Shown piece by piece: positions 34,632-45,059 of a DNA stretch of 64,000 bases. The notes beneath the pieces were generated by a model. It was not told the origin of the DNA. It was given only the letters and a program-made list of their open reading frames with translations, and ran no database searches. The stretch is from assembly GCF_000720425.1 (NCBI RefSeq), contig NZ_JOAJ01000005.1, positions 627,681 through 691,680 of the forward strand, read 5' to 3'. This DNA comes from Nocardia rhamnosiphila NBRC 108938 (lineage in GTDB: Bacteria; Actinomycetota; Actinomycetes; Mycobacteriales; Mycobacteriaceae). Numbering within the stretch: position 1 is the first letter of the stretch; every line of letters begins with the position of its first letter. The position numbers were made by a program, and so were the translations under genes.

Positions 34632-35840
34632 GTGGACGATCACAAGAACGCGGTGCGCAACCCCAGCGGTCGCGGGACGAAACGCGCGGTGGTGGTGGGC
34701 GCCGGCATCGCCGGGCTGGCCGCGGCATTGCGGATGCACCGGGCAGGCTGGGAAGTCGTCGTGCTCGAGCGGGCACCCACGCGGCGCAGCAGCGGCTATC
34801 TGCTGAACCTGCACGGGCCCGGATACGACGCCGCCGAGCGACTCGGTCTCGTGCCCGCGCTCGCTCCGCGCGATATCGGGTTCTTCACCTCGGTGCTCGT
34901 CCACGCCGACGGCCGGGAGAAGTTCACCGTTCCCGCCGCCGTCGCGCAGGCCGCGGTGGGGGACCGGGCGCTGAGCCTTTTCCGCGGCGACCTGGAATCG
35001 GCGCTGTACGACGCGGTGGCCGAACACGTCGATATCCGATTCGGCACCACGGTGCGGGCGGTGACCCAGGAACCCGGTGCCGTCGAGGCCACCCTGAGCG
35101 ACGGCAACCGCCTGCGGGCCGATCTGCTCATCGGCGCCGACGGTGTGCACTCCCGGATCCGTGACCTGGTCTTCGGTCCCGAATCCGACTATCTGGTCGA
35201 GCTGAACCACATGGTGGGCGCCTTCCCGCTCGACACCGTGCCCGAGCATGTGGCCGAAGGGGTCGGCACGACCTTCCTCGGGCCCCGGCGCACCGCCGCG
35301 GTGATGAACCTGGGCCCGGACCGGTCCTCGGCGTTCTTCACCTACCGCAGCCCCGACCCGGCGGCCGAGCTCGCCCTCGGCGCCGCACCGGCGCTCACCG
35401 CGGCGTTCGGTGATCTGGGTCGTGGGGTGGCCGAAGCTCTCCGGCAACTCGCCGCCGACCCGGCCGACGCCTACTTCGACTCGGTCGGCCAGATCGTCAT
35501 CGACCGGTGGAGTAGCGGTCGGGTCGTGCTTCTGGGCGATGCCGCCTGGTGCGTGACGGTCTTCGCCGGCTACGGCGCGGCCCTGGCCCTCGATGGCGCC
35601 GACCGGCTCGGTGCCGCACTCGCGGCCCACGGCGACGACCTCACCACCGCCCTCGATACGTGGGAGCAATCGCTGCGTCCGGAGGTCCGCAAGCGGCAAG
35701 CTCTCGCTCGTAAGGGGATCAGCCGATTCGCCCCACCCACTCGCGCGCATGTCTGGGCCGGGGATCTCATGCTGCGCGCCATCCAACTCCCGGGTATCCG
35801 AGGACTCGTTCAGCGCTCGATCCAGCGCGCGAACAACTAG
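34632..35840 (+). CDS. FAD-dependent monooxygenase (PHBH-like)
   Basis: This 402-residue flavoprotein belongs to the aromatic hydroxylase group. The ADP-binding motif is VVVGAGIAGLAAALRMH near 20-36, with the strand-ending Glu in VVVLERA. The DG motif is IGADGVHSRIRD and the second FAD motif is GRVVLLGDAAWCVT. The GTG at 34632 has AGGAG seven bases upstream; the GTG at 34626 would overlap that site. Two large palindromes precede the gene, so expression is probably inducible by an aromatic or antibiotic-like compound. Substrate unknown; resistance-type hydroxylases are close relatives. Confidence 0.85.
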   Translation: MDDHKNAVRNPSGRGTKRAVVVGAGIAGLAAALRMHRAGWEVVVLERAPTRRSSGYLLNLHGPGYDAAERLGLVPALAPRDIGFFTSVLVHADGREKFTVPAAVAQAAVGDRALSLFRGDLESALYDAVAEHVDIRFGTTVRAVTQEPGAVEATLSDGNRLRADLLIGADGVHSRIRDLVFGPESDYLVELNHMVGAFPLDTVPEHVAEGVGTTFLGPRRTAAVMNLGPDRSSAFFTYRSPDPAAELALGAAPALTAAFGDLGRGVAEALRQLAADPADAYFDSVGQIVIDRWSSGRVVLLGDAAWCVTVFAGYGAALALDGADRLGAALAAHGDDLTTALDTWEQSLRPEVRKRQALARKGISRFAPPTRAHVWAGDLMLRAIQLPGIRGLVQRSIQRANN

Positions 35841-36057
35841 CCGCCGCCCGCCGGGCGCCGCGCCGACCTGGGGCCGGGCTCGGGTGGATATGCCCGCGGC
35901 GCGGGCCGCGTCGGTACCGCGAGGCGCGGACCATCGGTGTATCCCATTTCGAAAGTGGATAGAAATCGCTGTTTGCTTGTTTCCGGTCGCGGGGATGCGG
36001 TACGCGGCGAATGAGTCGGGGGCCAGGAGAAAATTCGCGGTGAAGGAGATGGGAACG

Positions 36058-36159
36058 ATGGGTTCGTTCGAACCTTATCTAGGCGTCGGCATGGAAATGC
36101 TGCAAAGGATGTTCGGGATGATGTTCGGGATGATGCCCGGCATCGGCCCCGGCCGGTGA
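36058..36159 (+). CDS. Putative 33-aa Met-rich small protein
   Basis: The ATG at 36058 is preceded by AAGGAGA (36043-36049). The peptide contains VGMEMLQRMFGMMFGMMPGI; 7 of its 33 residues are Met, and a short tandem repeat encodes FGMM twice. I recognise no family. The 217 bp upstream could hold a promoter. After the stop, 36160-36370 contains only weak frames (a 63-codon frame overlaps this stop) that I cannot support. Confidence 0.4.
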   Translation: MGSFEPYLGVGMEMLQRMFGMMFGMMPGIGPGR

Positions 36160-36370
36160 TGGAGGAGTGGACAGCGGGCCGCCCGTCGGCGATCTCGCCG
36201 GCGGGCGGTTCCTGGTGGAGGCTGTATTCCCGCTGTACAACGGTGTGGCCTGAGCGGATCGGTGCCACCGCCCGGGTCCGCGCGCATACGTGGAACGGTG
36301 CGCTGAGGAGCGGCGAAGACTTCGAGTGGAGTGGTGCCGACTCGTGACACTCGGGCGGCCGAGAACGAGA

Positions 36371-36407
36371 AAGGCCCCCGACCAGAACCCAGCTGGTCGG
36401 GGGCCTT
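36371..36407 (-). terminator. Intrinsic terminator of the tRNA-Arg gene
   Basis: A perfect 15 bp stem (AAGGCCCCCGACCAG with its complement) and a 7-base loop, followed on the minus strand by a T-rich run (TTTCTCGTTCTC). It lies ten bases past the 3' end of the tRNA. Confidence 0.9.
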
Positions 36408-36416
36408 CCTCTTGCG

Positions 36417-36489
36417 TGCCCTCGGCAGGAATCGAACCTGCGGCCTTCTGCTCCGGAGGCAGACGCTCTATCCCCTGAGCTACGAGGGC
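36417..36489 (-). tRNA. tRNA-Arg(CCG)
   Basis: On the minus strand the acceptor GCCCTCG pairs with CGAGGGC, with discriminator A. The anticodon stem TCTGC/GCAGA holds loop CTCCGGA, so the anticodon is CCG and the codon read is CGG. The T arm contains GGTTCGATTCC. CCA is not encoded. Confidence 0.95.
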
Positions 36490-36582
36490 GGGGATCCACC
36501 CGGTGCGACCGGGAGCCGGTCGATCGGGCGGACCACAGCGTATCGCATCATCGCCGATGCGGCCAAAACGAGTGGTGGCGGT

Positions 36583-37314
36583 TCAGTTCAGGGGCAGCGG
36601 CCGGCCACCGCGGGCGGCGAGCATATCGGTGATGAGCCGGGCCTCACCCTGCTGCGCGGCGAGCATCTGCCCGGCCAGGATGCCGATCTCGCCGGTTTCG
36701 GCGTGTTCGGCACCGTATTCGAGCATCGGGACCCCGCCCTGGTGGTGGCGCAGCATGAGTTGCAGGAACAGCACATCGAGGTCGGTACCGCGTGCGTCGC
36801 GCAGCCGTTGGATGTCCTCGGTGGTCGCCATACCCGGCATCGCGGCCACGGCCCCGGAAACCGGTGCCCCGGAGCCGTGGTCGTGGCCGCCGCTGTGCTG
36901 GTCGTCACCGTGCCCGGGCTCGTGCATCCAGCCCATGTAGCCGTCCGTGCCGCGCGCGGGGGCGCCCCACATCTGCAACCAGCCCTGCATCCGCCCGATC
37001 TGACTCTGCTGGGTGGTCAGGATGTCGTAGGCGAGGCGCTGCACCGCGGGATCGGCCGAACCCAGCAGCGCCATCCCCGACATCTCCACGGCCTGCGTGT
37101 GGTGCGCCGACATATCCTGCGCGAACCCGATATCGACCGGACCCGGCTCGGACCCGCCGGACTCGTCCGGCGAGAACAGCACACCCGCGCCGAACCCGAC
37201 CACGAGCAGGGCGATCGCGGCGATGATCAACAGCGGGGTGCGCTGGCCGCGCAGCTGTGCGCGCAACCCGGACTCGGGCCGGTGCCCGGTCTCGGGGGTT
37301 TCCGTTTCCGGCAT
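36583..37314 (-). CDS. DUF305 family membrane-anchored protein
   Basis: This 243-residue protein has a cytoplasmic N-terminus, one membrane helix near 27-48 (TPLLIIAAIALLVVGFGAGV) and an outside DUF305 domain. Two His-His motifs mark the family: MSAHHTQAVEMSGMAL and LMLRHHQGGVPM. A His/Gly/Asp-rich loop lies between them (HGDDQHSGGHDHGSG). DUF305 proteins are ferritin-like four-helix bundles, often linked to copper; metal binding is likely but unproven here. The start overlaps the stop of the DUF3105 gene by one base, so the two proteins are made together. Confidence 0.85.
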   Translation of the reverse strand: MPETETPETGHRPESGLRAQLRGQRTPLLIIAAIALLVVGFGAGVLFSPDESGGSEPGPVDIGFAQDMSAHHTQAVEMSGMALLGSADPAVQRLAYDILTTQQSQIGRMQGWLQMWGAPARGTDGYMGWMHEPGHGDDQHSGGHDHGSGAPVSGAVAAMPGMATTEDIQRLRDARGTDLDVLFLQLMLRHHQGGVPMLEYGAEHAETGEIGILAGQMLAAQQGEARLITDMLAARGGRPLPLN

Positions 37315-38267
37315 TACTGTCCGGCCCCGGGCGCCTGCTGGTCGGCCGCGGCGCCGGGCGCCTGCGGGTCGGGCACAGCGCCGGGCGCCTGTGGGTCCGG
37401 CAGGGTGCCGGGCATCCCCGGAATCGCCGGGATACCGCCGGGCAGACCGCCGCCGGGCACTCCCATACCGCCGAGCTCGCCTTGGTCGGGCTGCAGGCCG
37501 GCGCCGTCCATCGGCACGGCGTCGGGGCCCGGTTCGCTCGGGTCGTAGGGGGGCGGGTTCTGGGTGTCGAAGGCCACCGTCGCGCAGTCCGCGCCGACCT
37601 CGGGGTAGGCGAAGTTGTTCAGCCGCAGCGCGGTGATGAACTGACCGACCCGTTCGTCGTCGGCGCTGTTCACGGTGAGCTGATGTCCCCAGGACTGCAG
37701 CGAGACGGGGGCTTCCTGGCCGGGGTGCGGCGACATGAGCATGTACTGCTCACCCTCGACCTTCTTCTTCAGCGTGTCGATCCCGGCCTGGTCGATCTTG
37801 TCCGGGTTGTAGGTGATCCACACCGCGCCGTGCTCCAGCGAATGCACCGCGTTCTCGTCGCGCAGCGCCTTGTCGTAGACGGTGCCCATGCAGTTGGCCC
37901 AGGAGGAGTCGTGCGGACCGCCGAACGGCGGGGTCTGGTCGTAGGCCACCCGCTTGGTCGCGTCGACGTGCAGACCGGCCGGGTACTCCTTCTTCACCAC
38001 ACCCTCGATCTGGTCGGAGGGGTCCTTCTGCTGCTCGGAAGGGGTGAACTTCTCCAGGGCGGCCTTCTCCTGGTACTTGGGCACCAGGTTCACCGCCAGC
38101 GCCGCGACCAGCCCGACGAGCACCACGACCGCGCCGATGGTGAGCCAGGGGATTCGCTGCGTGATCGGCGGTTTGCCCTTGTTCCTGCTGCTGCTCGCGC
38201 GCGCGCCCGCGACTTTGCCCGCCGCCTTCACGGCCTTCGCCGATTTGGCGCTCGTCCTGTTCGGCAT
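37314..38267 (-). CDS. DUF3105 family membrane-anchored protein
   Basis: This 317-residue protein has a basic Lys/Ala-rich N-terminus (TSAKSAKAVKAAGKVAGA), one membrane helix near 42-62 (WLTIGAVVVLVGLVAALAV) and an outside DUF3105 domain. Hallmarks are HVDATKRVAYDQTPPFGGPH, NCMGTVYD and AVHSLEHGAVWITY, rich in His and Cys. The C-terminal 70 residues are Pro/Gly-rich with QAPGA repeats. The ATG at 38267 is chosen; the extra 22 upstream codons enter the argS promoter region. It is first in a two-gene unit with DUF305, divergent from argS. Confidence 0.85.
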   Translation of the reverse strand: MPNRTSAKSAKAVKAAGKVAGARASSSRNKGKPPITQRIPWLTIGAVVVLVGLVAALAVNLVPKYQEKAALEKFTPSEQQKDPSDQIEGVVKKEYPAGLHVDATKRVAYDQTPPFGGPHDSSWANCMGTVYDKALRDENAVHSLEHGAVWITYNPDKIDQAGIDTLKKKVEGEQYMLMSPHPGQEAPVSLQSWGHQLTVNSADDERVGQFITALRLNNFAYPEVGADCATVAFDTQNPPPYDPSEPGPDAVPMDGAGLQPDQGELGGMGVPGGGLPGGIPAIPGMPGTLPDPQAPGAVPDPQAPGAAADQQAPGAGQ

Positions 38268-38345
38268 ACCGGTCCCAGTTCTTTCCACGTCGATGAACAG
38301 TGCCGAGCTGCGGTGCCCACTCGCGGCGCGCACCCACTCGGACCA

Positions 38346-38351
38346 TAGGAT
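38346..38351 (+). promoter_or_regulatory. -10 element of argS, probable leaderless start
   Basis: TAGGAT ends eight bases before the argS GTG at 38360. No ribosome-binding site is visible, so transcription probably starts at or just before the GTG. Confidence 0.5.
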
Positions 38352-38359
38352 AGAGACTC

Positions 38360-40018
38360 GTGACTCCAGCCGACCTTGCAGATCTCCTTCACGCCACCGC
38401 GGCGAAGGTCCTCGCCGAACGTGGACTGGATGCCGCGGTGCTGCCCGACACGGTCGATGTGGAGCGTCCCCGGAATCCGGAGCACGGTGACTACAGCACC
38501 AATGTAGCGATGAAGGTGGCGAAGAAGGCCGGGGCCAACCCGCGGGATCTGGCCGGCTGGCTCGCCGAGGCGCTGAGCGATACCGAGGCCGTCGCCGCCG
38601 CGGAGGTCGCCGGGCCCGGCTTCCTCAACATCCGGGTCGCCGCGTCCGCGCAGGGTGCGGTGCTCGAACAGGTGCATACGGCCGGGGCCGCCTACGGCAC
38701 CGCCGACGCGCTTGCCGGTACCAGGATCAATCTGGAATTCGTCTCCGCCAACCCGACCGGCCCGGTGCACCTGGGCGGCACCCGCTGGGCGGCGGTGGGT
38801 GACGCGCTGGGCCGGATACTGGCCGCGCAGGGTGCCGAGGTCACCCGTGAGTACTACTTCAACGATCACGGCGCCCAGATCACCCGGTTCGCCGAATCGC
38901 TGGTCGCCGCCGCCACCGGCGCGCCGACCCCGGAGAACGGGTACGCGGGCGCCTATATCGGCGAGATCGCCGACCGGATCGTCACCGCCCATCCCGGCGC
39001 GGCCGAACTCGAACCGGAGAAGCGGCTCGAGTTGTTTCGCGCCGAGGGCGTGGAACTGATGTTCGCGCACATCAAGGAAACGCTGCACGAATTCGGCACC
39101 GATTTCGATGTGTATTTCAACGAGAGTTCGTTGTTCGCCTCGGGTGCGGTCGAACGCGCGGTGGACACCCTGAAGAATTCCGGTGACCTGTATTCGAAGG
39201 ACGGCGCCTGGTGGATCGCCAGCTCCGAATATGGTGACGACCAGGATCGGGTGGTCATCAAGAGCGACGGGAACGCCGCCTATATCGCCGGCGATATCGC
39301 CTATCTGCAGGACAAGCGGTCGCGCGGTTTCGACCTGTGTATCTATATGCTCGGCGCCGACCATCACGGCTACATCGGCCGGTTGAAGGCCGCGGCGGCC
39401 GCGTTCGGTGACGACCCCGACAGTGTCGAGGTGCTCATCGGCCAGATGGTGAACCTGCTGCGCGACGGTGTGGCGGTGCGGATGAGCAAACGCGCGGGCA
39501 CCGTGGTCACGCTCGACGATCTGGTGGAGGCCATCGGCGTCGACGCCGCCCGTTACTCGCTGGTGCGCAGCTCGGTGAACTCGAGCATCGATATCGACCT
39601 GGACCTGTGGGCCAAACAGGACAGTGTGAACCCGGTGTACTACGTGCAGTACGCGCACGCCCGTGCCGCGTCCATCGCGCGCAATGCCGCCGAATTCGAA
39701 TATGACACGGTGACACCGGATTTCGCCCTGCTGGATTCGGAGTTCGAGGGCGCGCTCATCCGCACCATCGGTGAATTCCCCCGGGTGGTGGCGAGCGCGG
39801 CGACCCTGCGGGAACCGCACCGCATCGCGCGGTACCTGGAGGAACTGGCCGGCGCCTACCACCCGTTCCAGACCAACAAAGCTCTGCGGGTACTGCCGCT
39901 GGGCGACGAACCCGTCTCGCCGGTCAACGCCGCCCGCCTGGTGCTGGTGAACGCCACCCGCCAGGTGCTGGCCAACGGTCTGGCCCTGCTCGGCGTCACC
40001 GCCCCGGAGCGGATGTGA
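38360..40018 (+). CDS. argS: Arginyl-tRNA synthetase
   Basis: This 552-residue class I aminoacyl-tRNA synthetase charges tRNA-Arg. The HIGH-type motif is HLGG in [13 protein letters not shown] (near 135) and the KMSK-type motif is [10 protein letters not shown] (near 375). The N-terminal Add1 domain ([20 protein letters not shown]) and the C-terminal anticodon-binding helix bundle ([16 protein letters not shown]) are both present. It starts the conserved argS-lysA-hom-thrC-thrB run, and lies 1.9 kb from the tRNA-Arg(CCG) gene. Confidence 0.97.
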   Translation: MTPADLADLLHATAAKVLAERGLDAAVLPDTVDVERPRNPEHGDYSTNVAMKVAKKAGANPRDLAGWLAEALSDTEAVAAAEVAGPGFLNIRVAASAQGAVLEQVHTAGAAYGTADALAGTRINLEFVSANPTGPVHLGGTRWAAVGDALGRILAAQGAEVTREYYFNDHGAQITRFAESLVAAATGAPTPENGYAGAYIGEIADRIVTAHPGAAELEPEKRLELFRAEGVELMFAHIKETLHEFGTDFDVYFNESSLFASGAVERAVDTLKNSGDLYSKDGAWWIASSEYGDDQDRVVIKSDGNAAYIAGDIAYLQDKRSRGFDLCIYMLGADHHGYIGRLKAAAAAFGDDPDSVEVLIGQMVNLLRDGVAVRMSKRAGTVVTLDDLVEAIGVDAARYSLVRSSVNSSIDIDLDLWAKQDSVNPVYYVQYAHARAASIARNAAEFEYDTVTPDFALLDSEFEGALIRTIGEFPRVVASAATLREPHRIARYLEELAGAYHPFQTNKALRVLPLGDEPVSPVNAARLVLVNATRQVLANGLALLGVTAPERM

Positions 40019-40076
40019 CCGCGCCCCGCAATCGTATCGACCGACTGTTCCGGCAGTGGACGAGGAAGGAAGACCG

Positions 40077-41492
40077 ATGAGTGTCCATCCCGCCGGGCCC
40101 CGGCACGCCGAGATACCGCACGCCCCGAACCTGCCGGAACGCCCGGCCGATCCGCGGCAGTTGATCGACCTGCCCGCGCAGGTGTGGCCGCGCAACGCCA
40201 CCCGCGGCGCCGACGATGTGGTCCGGCTGGCGGGCGTGCCCGTCACCGAGCTCGCCGCGCAGTTCGGGACGCCGCTGTTCGTGGTGGACGAGGACGATTT
40301 CCGGTCCCGCTGCCGCGATATGGTGCGCGCGTTCGGGTCCGATTCCCGAGTCCACTACGCGTCCAAGGCTTTTCTGTGCGGTGAGATCGCGCGCTGGATC
40401 CGCGACGAGGGACTTTCACTGGACGTGTGCTCCGGCGGTGAACTCGCCGTCGCGCTGCACGCCGGCTTCCCGGCCGAGCGGATCGCCCTGCACGGCAACA
40501 ATAAATCCGTGGCCGAACTCGAGGCCGCGGTGGCGGCCGGAGTGGGCCATATCGTGGTCGACTCGCTGATCGAGATCGACCGGCTGGAAGCCGTTGCCGG
40601 TGCCGCCGGGGTCGTGCAGGACGTCCTGGTCCGGGTCACGGTCGGCGTCGAGGCGCACACGCACGAATACATCTCCACCGCGCACGAGGACCAGAAATTC
40701 GGTTTCTCCATTTCCGGTGGCGACGCCATGGAAGCGCTGGCGCGGGTATTCGAGGCCGATAATCTGCGGCTGGTCGGGCTGCACAGCCATATCGGATCGC
40801 AGATCTTCGAAATCGACGGTTTCGAAATCGCCGCGCATCGGATGCTGGGCCTGCTGCGCGAAGCGGTCGACAAATTCGGTGTCGAGCGCACCTCGCAGAT
40901 CTCGCTGCTCGACCTGGGCGGCGGTCTGGGTATTTCCTATCTGCCCTCCGACGATCCGCCGCCCCTGGACCTGTTCGCCGAGAAACTCCGCGCGCTGGTC
41001 GCCCGCGAGGCCGAACGCGCCGGGCTGCCCGTTCCGCGTATCGCCGTGGAACCGGGCCGCGCCATCGCCGGCCCCGGCACCGTGACCGTCTACGAGGTGG
41101 GCACCGTCAAGGACGTCTCGCTCGACGGTGGCCTGCGCCGCCGCTACGTGAGCGTGGACGGCGGGATGAGCGACAATATCCGGCCCGCGCTCTACCAGGC
41201 CGACTACCACTGCCAGCTGGTGTCCCGCGGTTCCGAGGCGCCGCCGGTGGTCGCCCGCGTTGTCGGAAAACATTGCGAGAGCGGCGATATCATCATCCGT
41301 GACACCTGGATGCCGGCCGATGCGGGTCCGGGGGACCTCATCGCGGTCGCCGGCACGGGTGCCTACTGCTATTCCATGTCGAGCCGGTACAACATGCTGA
41401 CCCGTCCCGCCGTCGTCGCCGTGAGCGACGGCGCGGCCCGGTTGATCCTGCGCCGGGAAACGGTCGAGGACCTGCTCGGCCTGGAGGTCTGA
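40077..41492 (+). CDS. lysA: Diaminopimelate decarboxylase
   Basis: This PLP enzyme decarboxylates meso-diaminopimelate to lysine, the last step of lysine synthesis. It has 471 residues. The PLP lysine is in [10 protein letters not shown]. Further motifs are [21 protein letters not shown] and the C-terminal active-site Cys region [11 protein letters not shown] 40077 has GGAAGGAAG upstream; an earlier GTG at 40056 lacks a good site. The ATG of hom follows the TGA with no gap. Confidence 0.96.
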   Translation: MSVHPAGPRHAEIPHAPNLPERPADPRQLIDLPAQVWPRNATRGADDVVRLAGVPVTELAAQFGTPLFVVDEDDFRSRCRDMVRAFGSDSRVHYASKAFLCGEIARWIRDEGLSLDVCSGGELAVALHAGFPAERIALHGNNKSVAELEAAVAAGVGHIVVDSLIEIDRLEAVAGAAGVVQDVLVRVTVGVEAHTHEYISTAHEDQKFGFSISGGDAMEALARVFEADNLRLVGLHSHIGSQIFEIDGFEIAAHRMLGLLREAVDKFGVERTSQISLLDLGGGLGISYLPSDDPPPLDLFAEKLRALVAREAERAGLPVPRIAVEPGRAIAGPGTVTVYEVGTVKDVSLDGGLRRRYVSVDGGMSDNIRPALYQADYHCQLVSRGSEAPPVVARVVGKHCESGDIIIRDTWMPADAGPGDLIAVAGTGAYCYSMSSRYNMLTRPAVVAVSDGAARLILRRETVEDLLGLEV

Positions 41493-42878
41493 ATGGACGC
41501 GACGAAAGGGACGAGCATGCCAGAGGGGGCCGAGGTGGTACCCGGTCGATGGGGGCCGGACCGCCCGATCGGTATCGCGGTACTGGGAATGGGCAATGTG
41601 GGCCGTGAGGTCGTGCGGATCCTGCGGGATCACGCCGACGATCTGCAGTCGCGGGTCGGTGCGCCGCTGACCCTGCGCGGAGTCGCGGTGCGCAGCCTCG
41701 ACCGCGACCGCGGACTACCCGCCGAACTGCTGACCACGGATGCCGAGGCTCTGGTGGCGCGGCCCGATGTGGACCTGGTCGTCGAGGTGATCGGCGGTAT
41801 CGATCCGGCCCGCAAACTCATCCTGGCCGCGCTCAACGCCGGGAAGTCGGTGGTCACCGCCAACAAGGCGCTGCTGGCCGATTACACCGGTGAACTGGCC
41901 GCCGCCGCCGAACGCAGCCGCGCCGACCTGTACTTCGAGGCCGCGGTGGCCGGTGCCATCCCGGTGGTCCGGCCGCTCATCCAGTCGCTGTCCGGCGACC
42001 GGGTGAACCGGGTCGTCGGCATCGTCAACGGCACCACCAACTTCATCCTCTCGGCCATGGACGAGACGGGTGCCGACTACGGCGACACCCTGGCCGAAGC
42101 GACCCGTCTCGGCTACGCCGAAGCCGATCCGACCGCCGACGTCGAGGGCTTCGACGCCGCCGCGAAGGCCGCCATCCTGGCCTCGCTGGCCTTCCACACC
42201 CGCGTGACGGCCGCCGACGTCTACCGCCAGGGCATCGCCACCATCACCGCCGAGGACCTGGAGACCGCGTCCGCGCTGGACTGCACCGTCAAACTGCTGG
42301 CGATCTGCGAGCGGGTACCGGCGGGTGCGGGCGAACCCACCCGGGCCGAAGGCGGCAAGGACCGGGTGTCGGTGCGCGTCTATCCGGCGCTGATCCCGCG
42401 CAAGCATCCGCTGGCCGCGGTCACCGGAGCGTTCAACGCGGTGGTCGTGGAGGCCGAGAACGCCGGTCGGCTCATGTTCTACGGGCAGGGCGCCGGCGGG
42501 GCGCCGACCGCGTCGGCCGTACTGGGCGACCTGGTCATGGCCGCCCGCAATAAATTCTTCGGTGGCCGGGCACCGGGCGAATCGGTCTATGCTGAGCTTC
42601 CGATCGCGCCGATCGGCGACACCCCGACGCGCTATCACGTGAATCTGAAGGTCGAAGACCGTCCCGGCGTACTGGCCAGGGTGGCGGGCGAATTCTCCAA
42701 CCACGGAGTGAGCATCTCGACCGTCCGGCAGGAGGGTCACGATGACAAGGCGCGACTGGTGGTCGTGACCCACCTGGCGACCGAGGCGGCGCTCTCGGAG
42801 ACCGTCGCCGCGCTGTCGGGTATGGAATCCGTCACATCTGTCACCAGCGTTCTGAGATTGGAAGGCACCGAGGAATGA
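41493..42878 (+). CDS. hom: Homoserine dehydrogenase
   Basis: This enzyme reduces aspartate semialdehyde to homoserine, the branch toward threonine and methionine. It has 461 residues. The NAD(P) motif is [15 protein letters not shown] near 30, the catalytic region includes [12 protein letters not shown], and [12 protein letters not shown] follows. The C-terminal ACT domain ([20 protein letters not shown]) points to threonine feedback control. ATG 41517 is an alternative start with its own AAAGGGA. The stop overlaps thrC by four bases. Confidence 0.96.
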   Translation: MDATKGTSMPEGAEVVPGRWGPDRPIGIAVLGMGNVGREVVRILRDHADDLQSRVGAPLTLRGVAVRSLDRDRGLPAELLTTDAEALVARPDVDLVVEVIGGIDPARKLILAALNAGKSVVTANKALLADYTGELAAAAERSRADLYFEAAVAGAIPVVRPLIQSLSGDRVNRVVGIVNGTTNFILSAMDETGADYGDTLAEATRLGYAEADPTADVEGFDAAAKAAILASLAFHTRVTAADVYRQGIATITAEDLETASALDCTVKLLAICERVPAGAGEPTRAEGGKDRVSVRVYPALIPRKHPLAAVTGAFNAVVVEAENAGRLMFYGQGAGGAPTASAVLGDLVMAARNKFFGGRAPGESVYAELPIAPIGDTPTRYHVNLKVEDRPGVLARVAGEFSNHGVSISTVRQEGHDDKARLVVVTHLATEAALSETVAALSGMESVTSVTSVLRLEGTEE

Positions 42879-44071
42879 CTACAGCATCGCGCAGCGATTC
42901 CGTCAGGGGCGGCGGTGGGGCGACGGGTGGGCCTACAGCATCGCGCAGCGATTCGGTGAGGGCCGGCGCGACGGGTGGGCCCACGGCCGGAGTCGCCCCG
43001 CAGGCCGGAGTGCACTCCCGCTGGCCCGGGCTCATCGCTGCCTACCGCGACCGCCTCGCGGGCGCGGCCGACTGGGAACCGGTCACCCTTTTCGAGGGCG
43101 GGACCCCGCTGGTTCCCGCGCCGCATCTGTCGCAGCTCACCGGCTGCGAGGTGTACCTGAAGGTCGAGGGCGCCAACCCGACCGGTTCGTTCAAGGACCG
43201 CGGGATGACCATGGCCATGACCGATGCCAAATACCGCGGTCAGCAGGCGGTGCTGTGCGCCTCCACGGGTAACACCTCCGCCTCGGCCGCCGCCTACGCC
43301 ACCCGCGCGGGGATGACCTGTGCGGTGCTCATCCCGCAGGGCAAGATCGCCATGGGCAAACTTGCCCAGGCCGTGATGCTCGGCGCGAAGGTCATCCAGG
43401 TCGAGGGCAATTTCGACGACTGCCTGGAACTGGCCCGCAAGGTCACCTCGGATTTCCCGTCCATCGGCCTGGTGAACTCGGTGAACCCGGCGCGGATCGA
43501 GGGACAGAAGACCGCGTCCTTCGAAATCTGCGATGTGCTCGGCCGGGCCCCCGATGTGCACGCGCTGCCGGTGGGCAACGCCGGAAACATCACCGCCTAC
43601 TGGCGGGGCTACCGCGAATACCGGGCCGACGGCGTGACCGAAACACTGCCCCGCATGCTGGGTGTCCAGGCCGCCGGGGCGGCCCCACTGGTCAACGGCG
43701 CCCCGGTGAGCCACCCGGAAACCATCGCGACCGCCATCCGGATCGGCGCGCCCGCCTCCTGGAACGGCGCTGTGGCGGCCAAGGAGGAATCCGGCGGCGC
43801 GTTCCGCGCGGCCACCGACGAGGAAATTCTGCACGCGTACCGTCTGGTCGCGGCCGAAGAGGGCGTTTTCGTGGAGCCCGCGTCCGCGGCGAGCGTCGCG
43901 GGTGTGCTGGCCGCCCATGCCGAGGGCTGGCTGGAGCCCGGGCAGACGGTGGTCTGCACGGTCACCGGAAACGGTCTCAAGGACCCCGATACCGCGCTGC
44001 TCGGCATGCCCGAGGTGCAGGCCATCCAGGTCGACCCGGTCGCCGTGGCCGCACGACTCGAACTGGCCTGA
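42875..44071 (+). CDS. thrC: Threonine synthase with repeat-derived N-terminal extension
   Basis: This PLP enzyme converts O-phosphohomoserine to threonine. It has 398 residues; the PLP lysine is in [15 protein letters not shown] and the phosphate loop in [14 protein letters not shown]. The first 40 or so residues are not part of the family. They come from two copies of a nucleotide repeat and read [18 protein letters not shown] and [16 protein letters not shown]; the normal protein begins near [15 protein letters not shown]. The start overlaps the hom stop (ATGA), so the extension is most likely translated. Confidence 0.95.
   Translation: MTTASRSDSVRGGGGATGGPTASRSDSVRAGATGGPTAGVAPQAGVHSRWPGLIAAYRDRLAGAADWEPVTLFEGGTPLVPAPHLSQLTGCEVYLKVEGANPTGSFKDRGMTMAMTDAKYRGQQAVLCASTGNTSASAAAYATRAGMTCAVLIPQGKIAMGKLAQAVMLGAKVIQVEGNFDDCLELARKVTSDFPSIGLVNSVNPARIEGQKTASFEICDVLGRAPDVHALPVGNAGNITAYWRGYREYRADGVTETLPRMLGVQAAGAAPLVNGAPVSHPETIATAIRIGAPASWNGAVAAKEESGGAFRAATDEEILHAYRLVAAEEGVFVEPASAASVAGVLAAHAEGWLEPGQTVVCTVTGNGLKDPDTALLGMPEVQAIQVDPVAVAARLELA
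42880..42981 (+). repeat. Two direct repeats inside the start of thrC
   Basis: Units of 54 bp (42880-42933) and 48 bp (42934-42981) share TACAGCATCGCGCAGCGATT and end GCGACGGGTGGGCC. Each unit contains a small hairpin (ATCGC-GCA-GCGAT). Their lengths, and the 6 bp difference, keep the reading frame. Confidence 0.85.
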
Positions 44072-45045
44072 TGGTGGATACGCGCGAAAGCCGGCTGGTG
44101 GCTCCGACTCTGCCGGCCGGTATCACGGTCTCGGTCCGGGTGCCGGCCTCCACCGCGAATCTGGGGCCCGGGTTCGATTCGCTGGGTATGGCCCTGGGGA
44201 TCTACGACGAGATCGAGGTGCGCAGTACCGATTCCGGCCTGAATATCCGGATGGAGGGCGAAGGCGCCGACGAGGTGGCCTGGGGGCCACAGCATCTGGT
44301 GGTGCGTGCGATCGAACGCGGACTGGAATCGGCCGGTATCTGGGCCGACGGCCTGGACGTGCTGTGCCGGAACGCGATTCCGCATTCCCGCGGATTGGGT
44401 TCCTCCGCCTCGGCCGTGGTCGGCGGCCTGGCCGCCGGGCGTGCGCTGGCCGCGCAATTCGATCCGTCCCTGGCGGTGGACACCGATCAATTGGTGCAGC
44501 TCGCCTCGGAATTCGAAGGCCACCCCGATAATGCCGCCGCCAGTGTGCTCGGTGGAATCGTCGTGTCCTGGACCGAGGCCGGCCCCGGACCGGATACCGA
44601 TATCGGCGCACCGCAACGGCTGTACCGGGCGGTCCGCCTCGACGGGCATCCCACGCTGCGTCCGGTCGTCCTGGTCCCCGAGGAACGGTCTTCCACCGCG
44701 CAGACCCGCGGGCTGCTGCCCGAGCTGGTGCCGCACCGGGACGCGGCGTTCAACGTGAGCCGGGCCGCGCTGGCGGTGGTCGCGCTGACCCAGCGCCCGG
44801 ACCTGCTGCTCCCGGCCACGGCCGACCGGCTGCACCAGACCCAGCGCGCCCCCGCGCTACCGTTGACCACCGCCTGGATCCAGCGGTTGCGCGACGCCGG
44901 CATCGCGGCCATGGTCTCCGGCGCCGGGCCCACTGTGCTCGCCCTCACGACCAGCGCGTTTCCCGAAGAACTACGGCTTCGGGCCGCCGCGGACGGGCTC
45001 CGGGTCATCGAGCCGGGCATCGCGGAAGGCGTGCAGATCAGCTGA
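44071..45045 (+). CDS. thrB: Homoserine kinase
   Basis: This GHMP-family kinase phosphorylates homoserine to supply threonine synthase. It has 324 residues. It has [18 protein letters not shown] near the start, the ATP loop [20 protein letters not shown] near 110, and the C-terminal GHMP motif [13 protein letters not shown]. The ATG shares one base with the thrC stop (TGATG). It is the last gene of the lysA-hom-thrC-thrB operon; a 312 bp gap with the rho promoter follows. Confidence 0.96.
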   Translation: MVDTRESRLVAPTLPAGITVSVRVPASTANLGPGFDSLGMALGIYDEIEVRSTDSGLNIRMEGEGADEVAWGPQHLVVRAIERGLESAGIWADGLDVLCRNAIPHSRGLGSSASAVVGGLAAGRALAAQFDPSLAVDTDQLVQLASEFEGHPDNAAASVLGGIVVSWTEAGPGPDTDIGAPQRLYRAVRLDGHPTLRPVVLVPEERSSTAQTRGLLPELVPHRDAAFNVSRAALAVVALTQRPDLLLPATADRLHQTQRAPALPLTTAWIQRLRDAGIAAMVSGAGPTVLALTTSAFPEELRLRAAADGLRVIEPGIAEGVQIS

Positions 45046-45059
45046 CGGGCGCGTCCGCC

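Noticed and set aside
36156..36347. 63-codon frame overlapping the stop of the Met-rich micro-ORF
   Set aside because: No ribosome-binding evidence beyond the overlap, atypical composition, and an equally long frame on the other strand.
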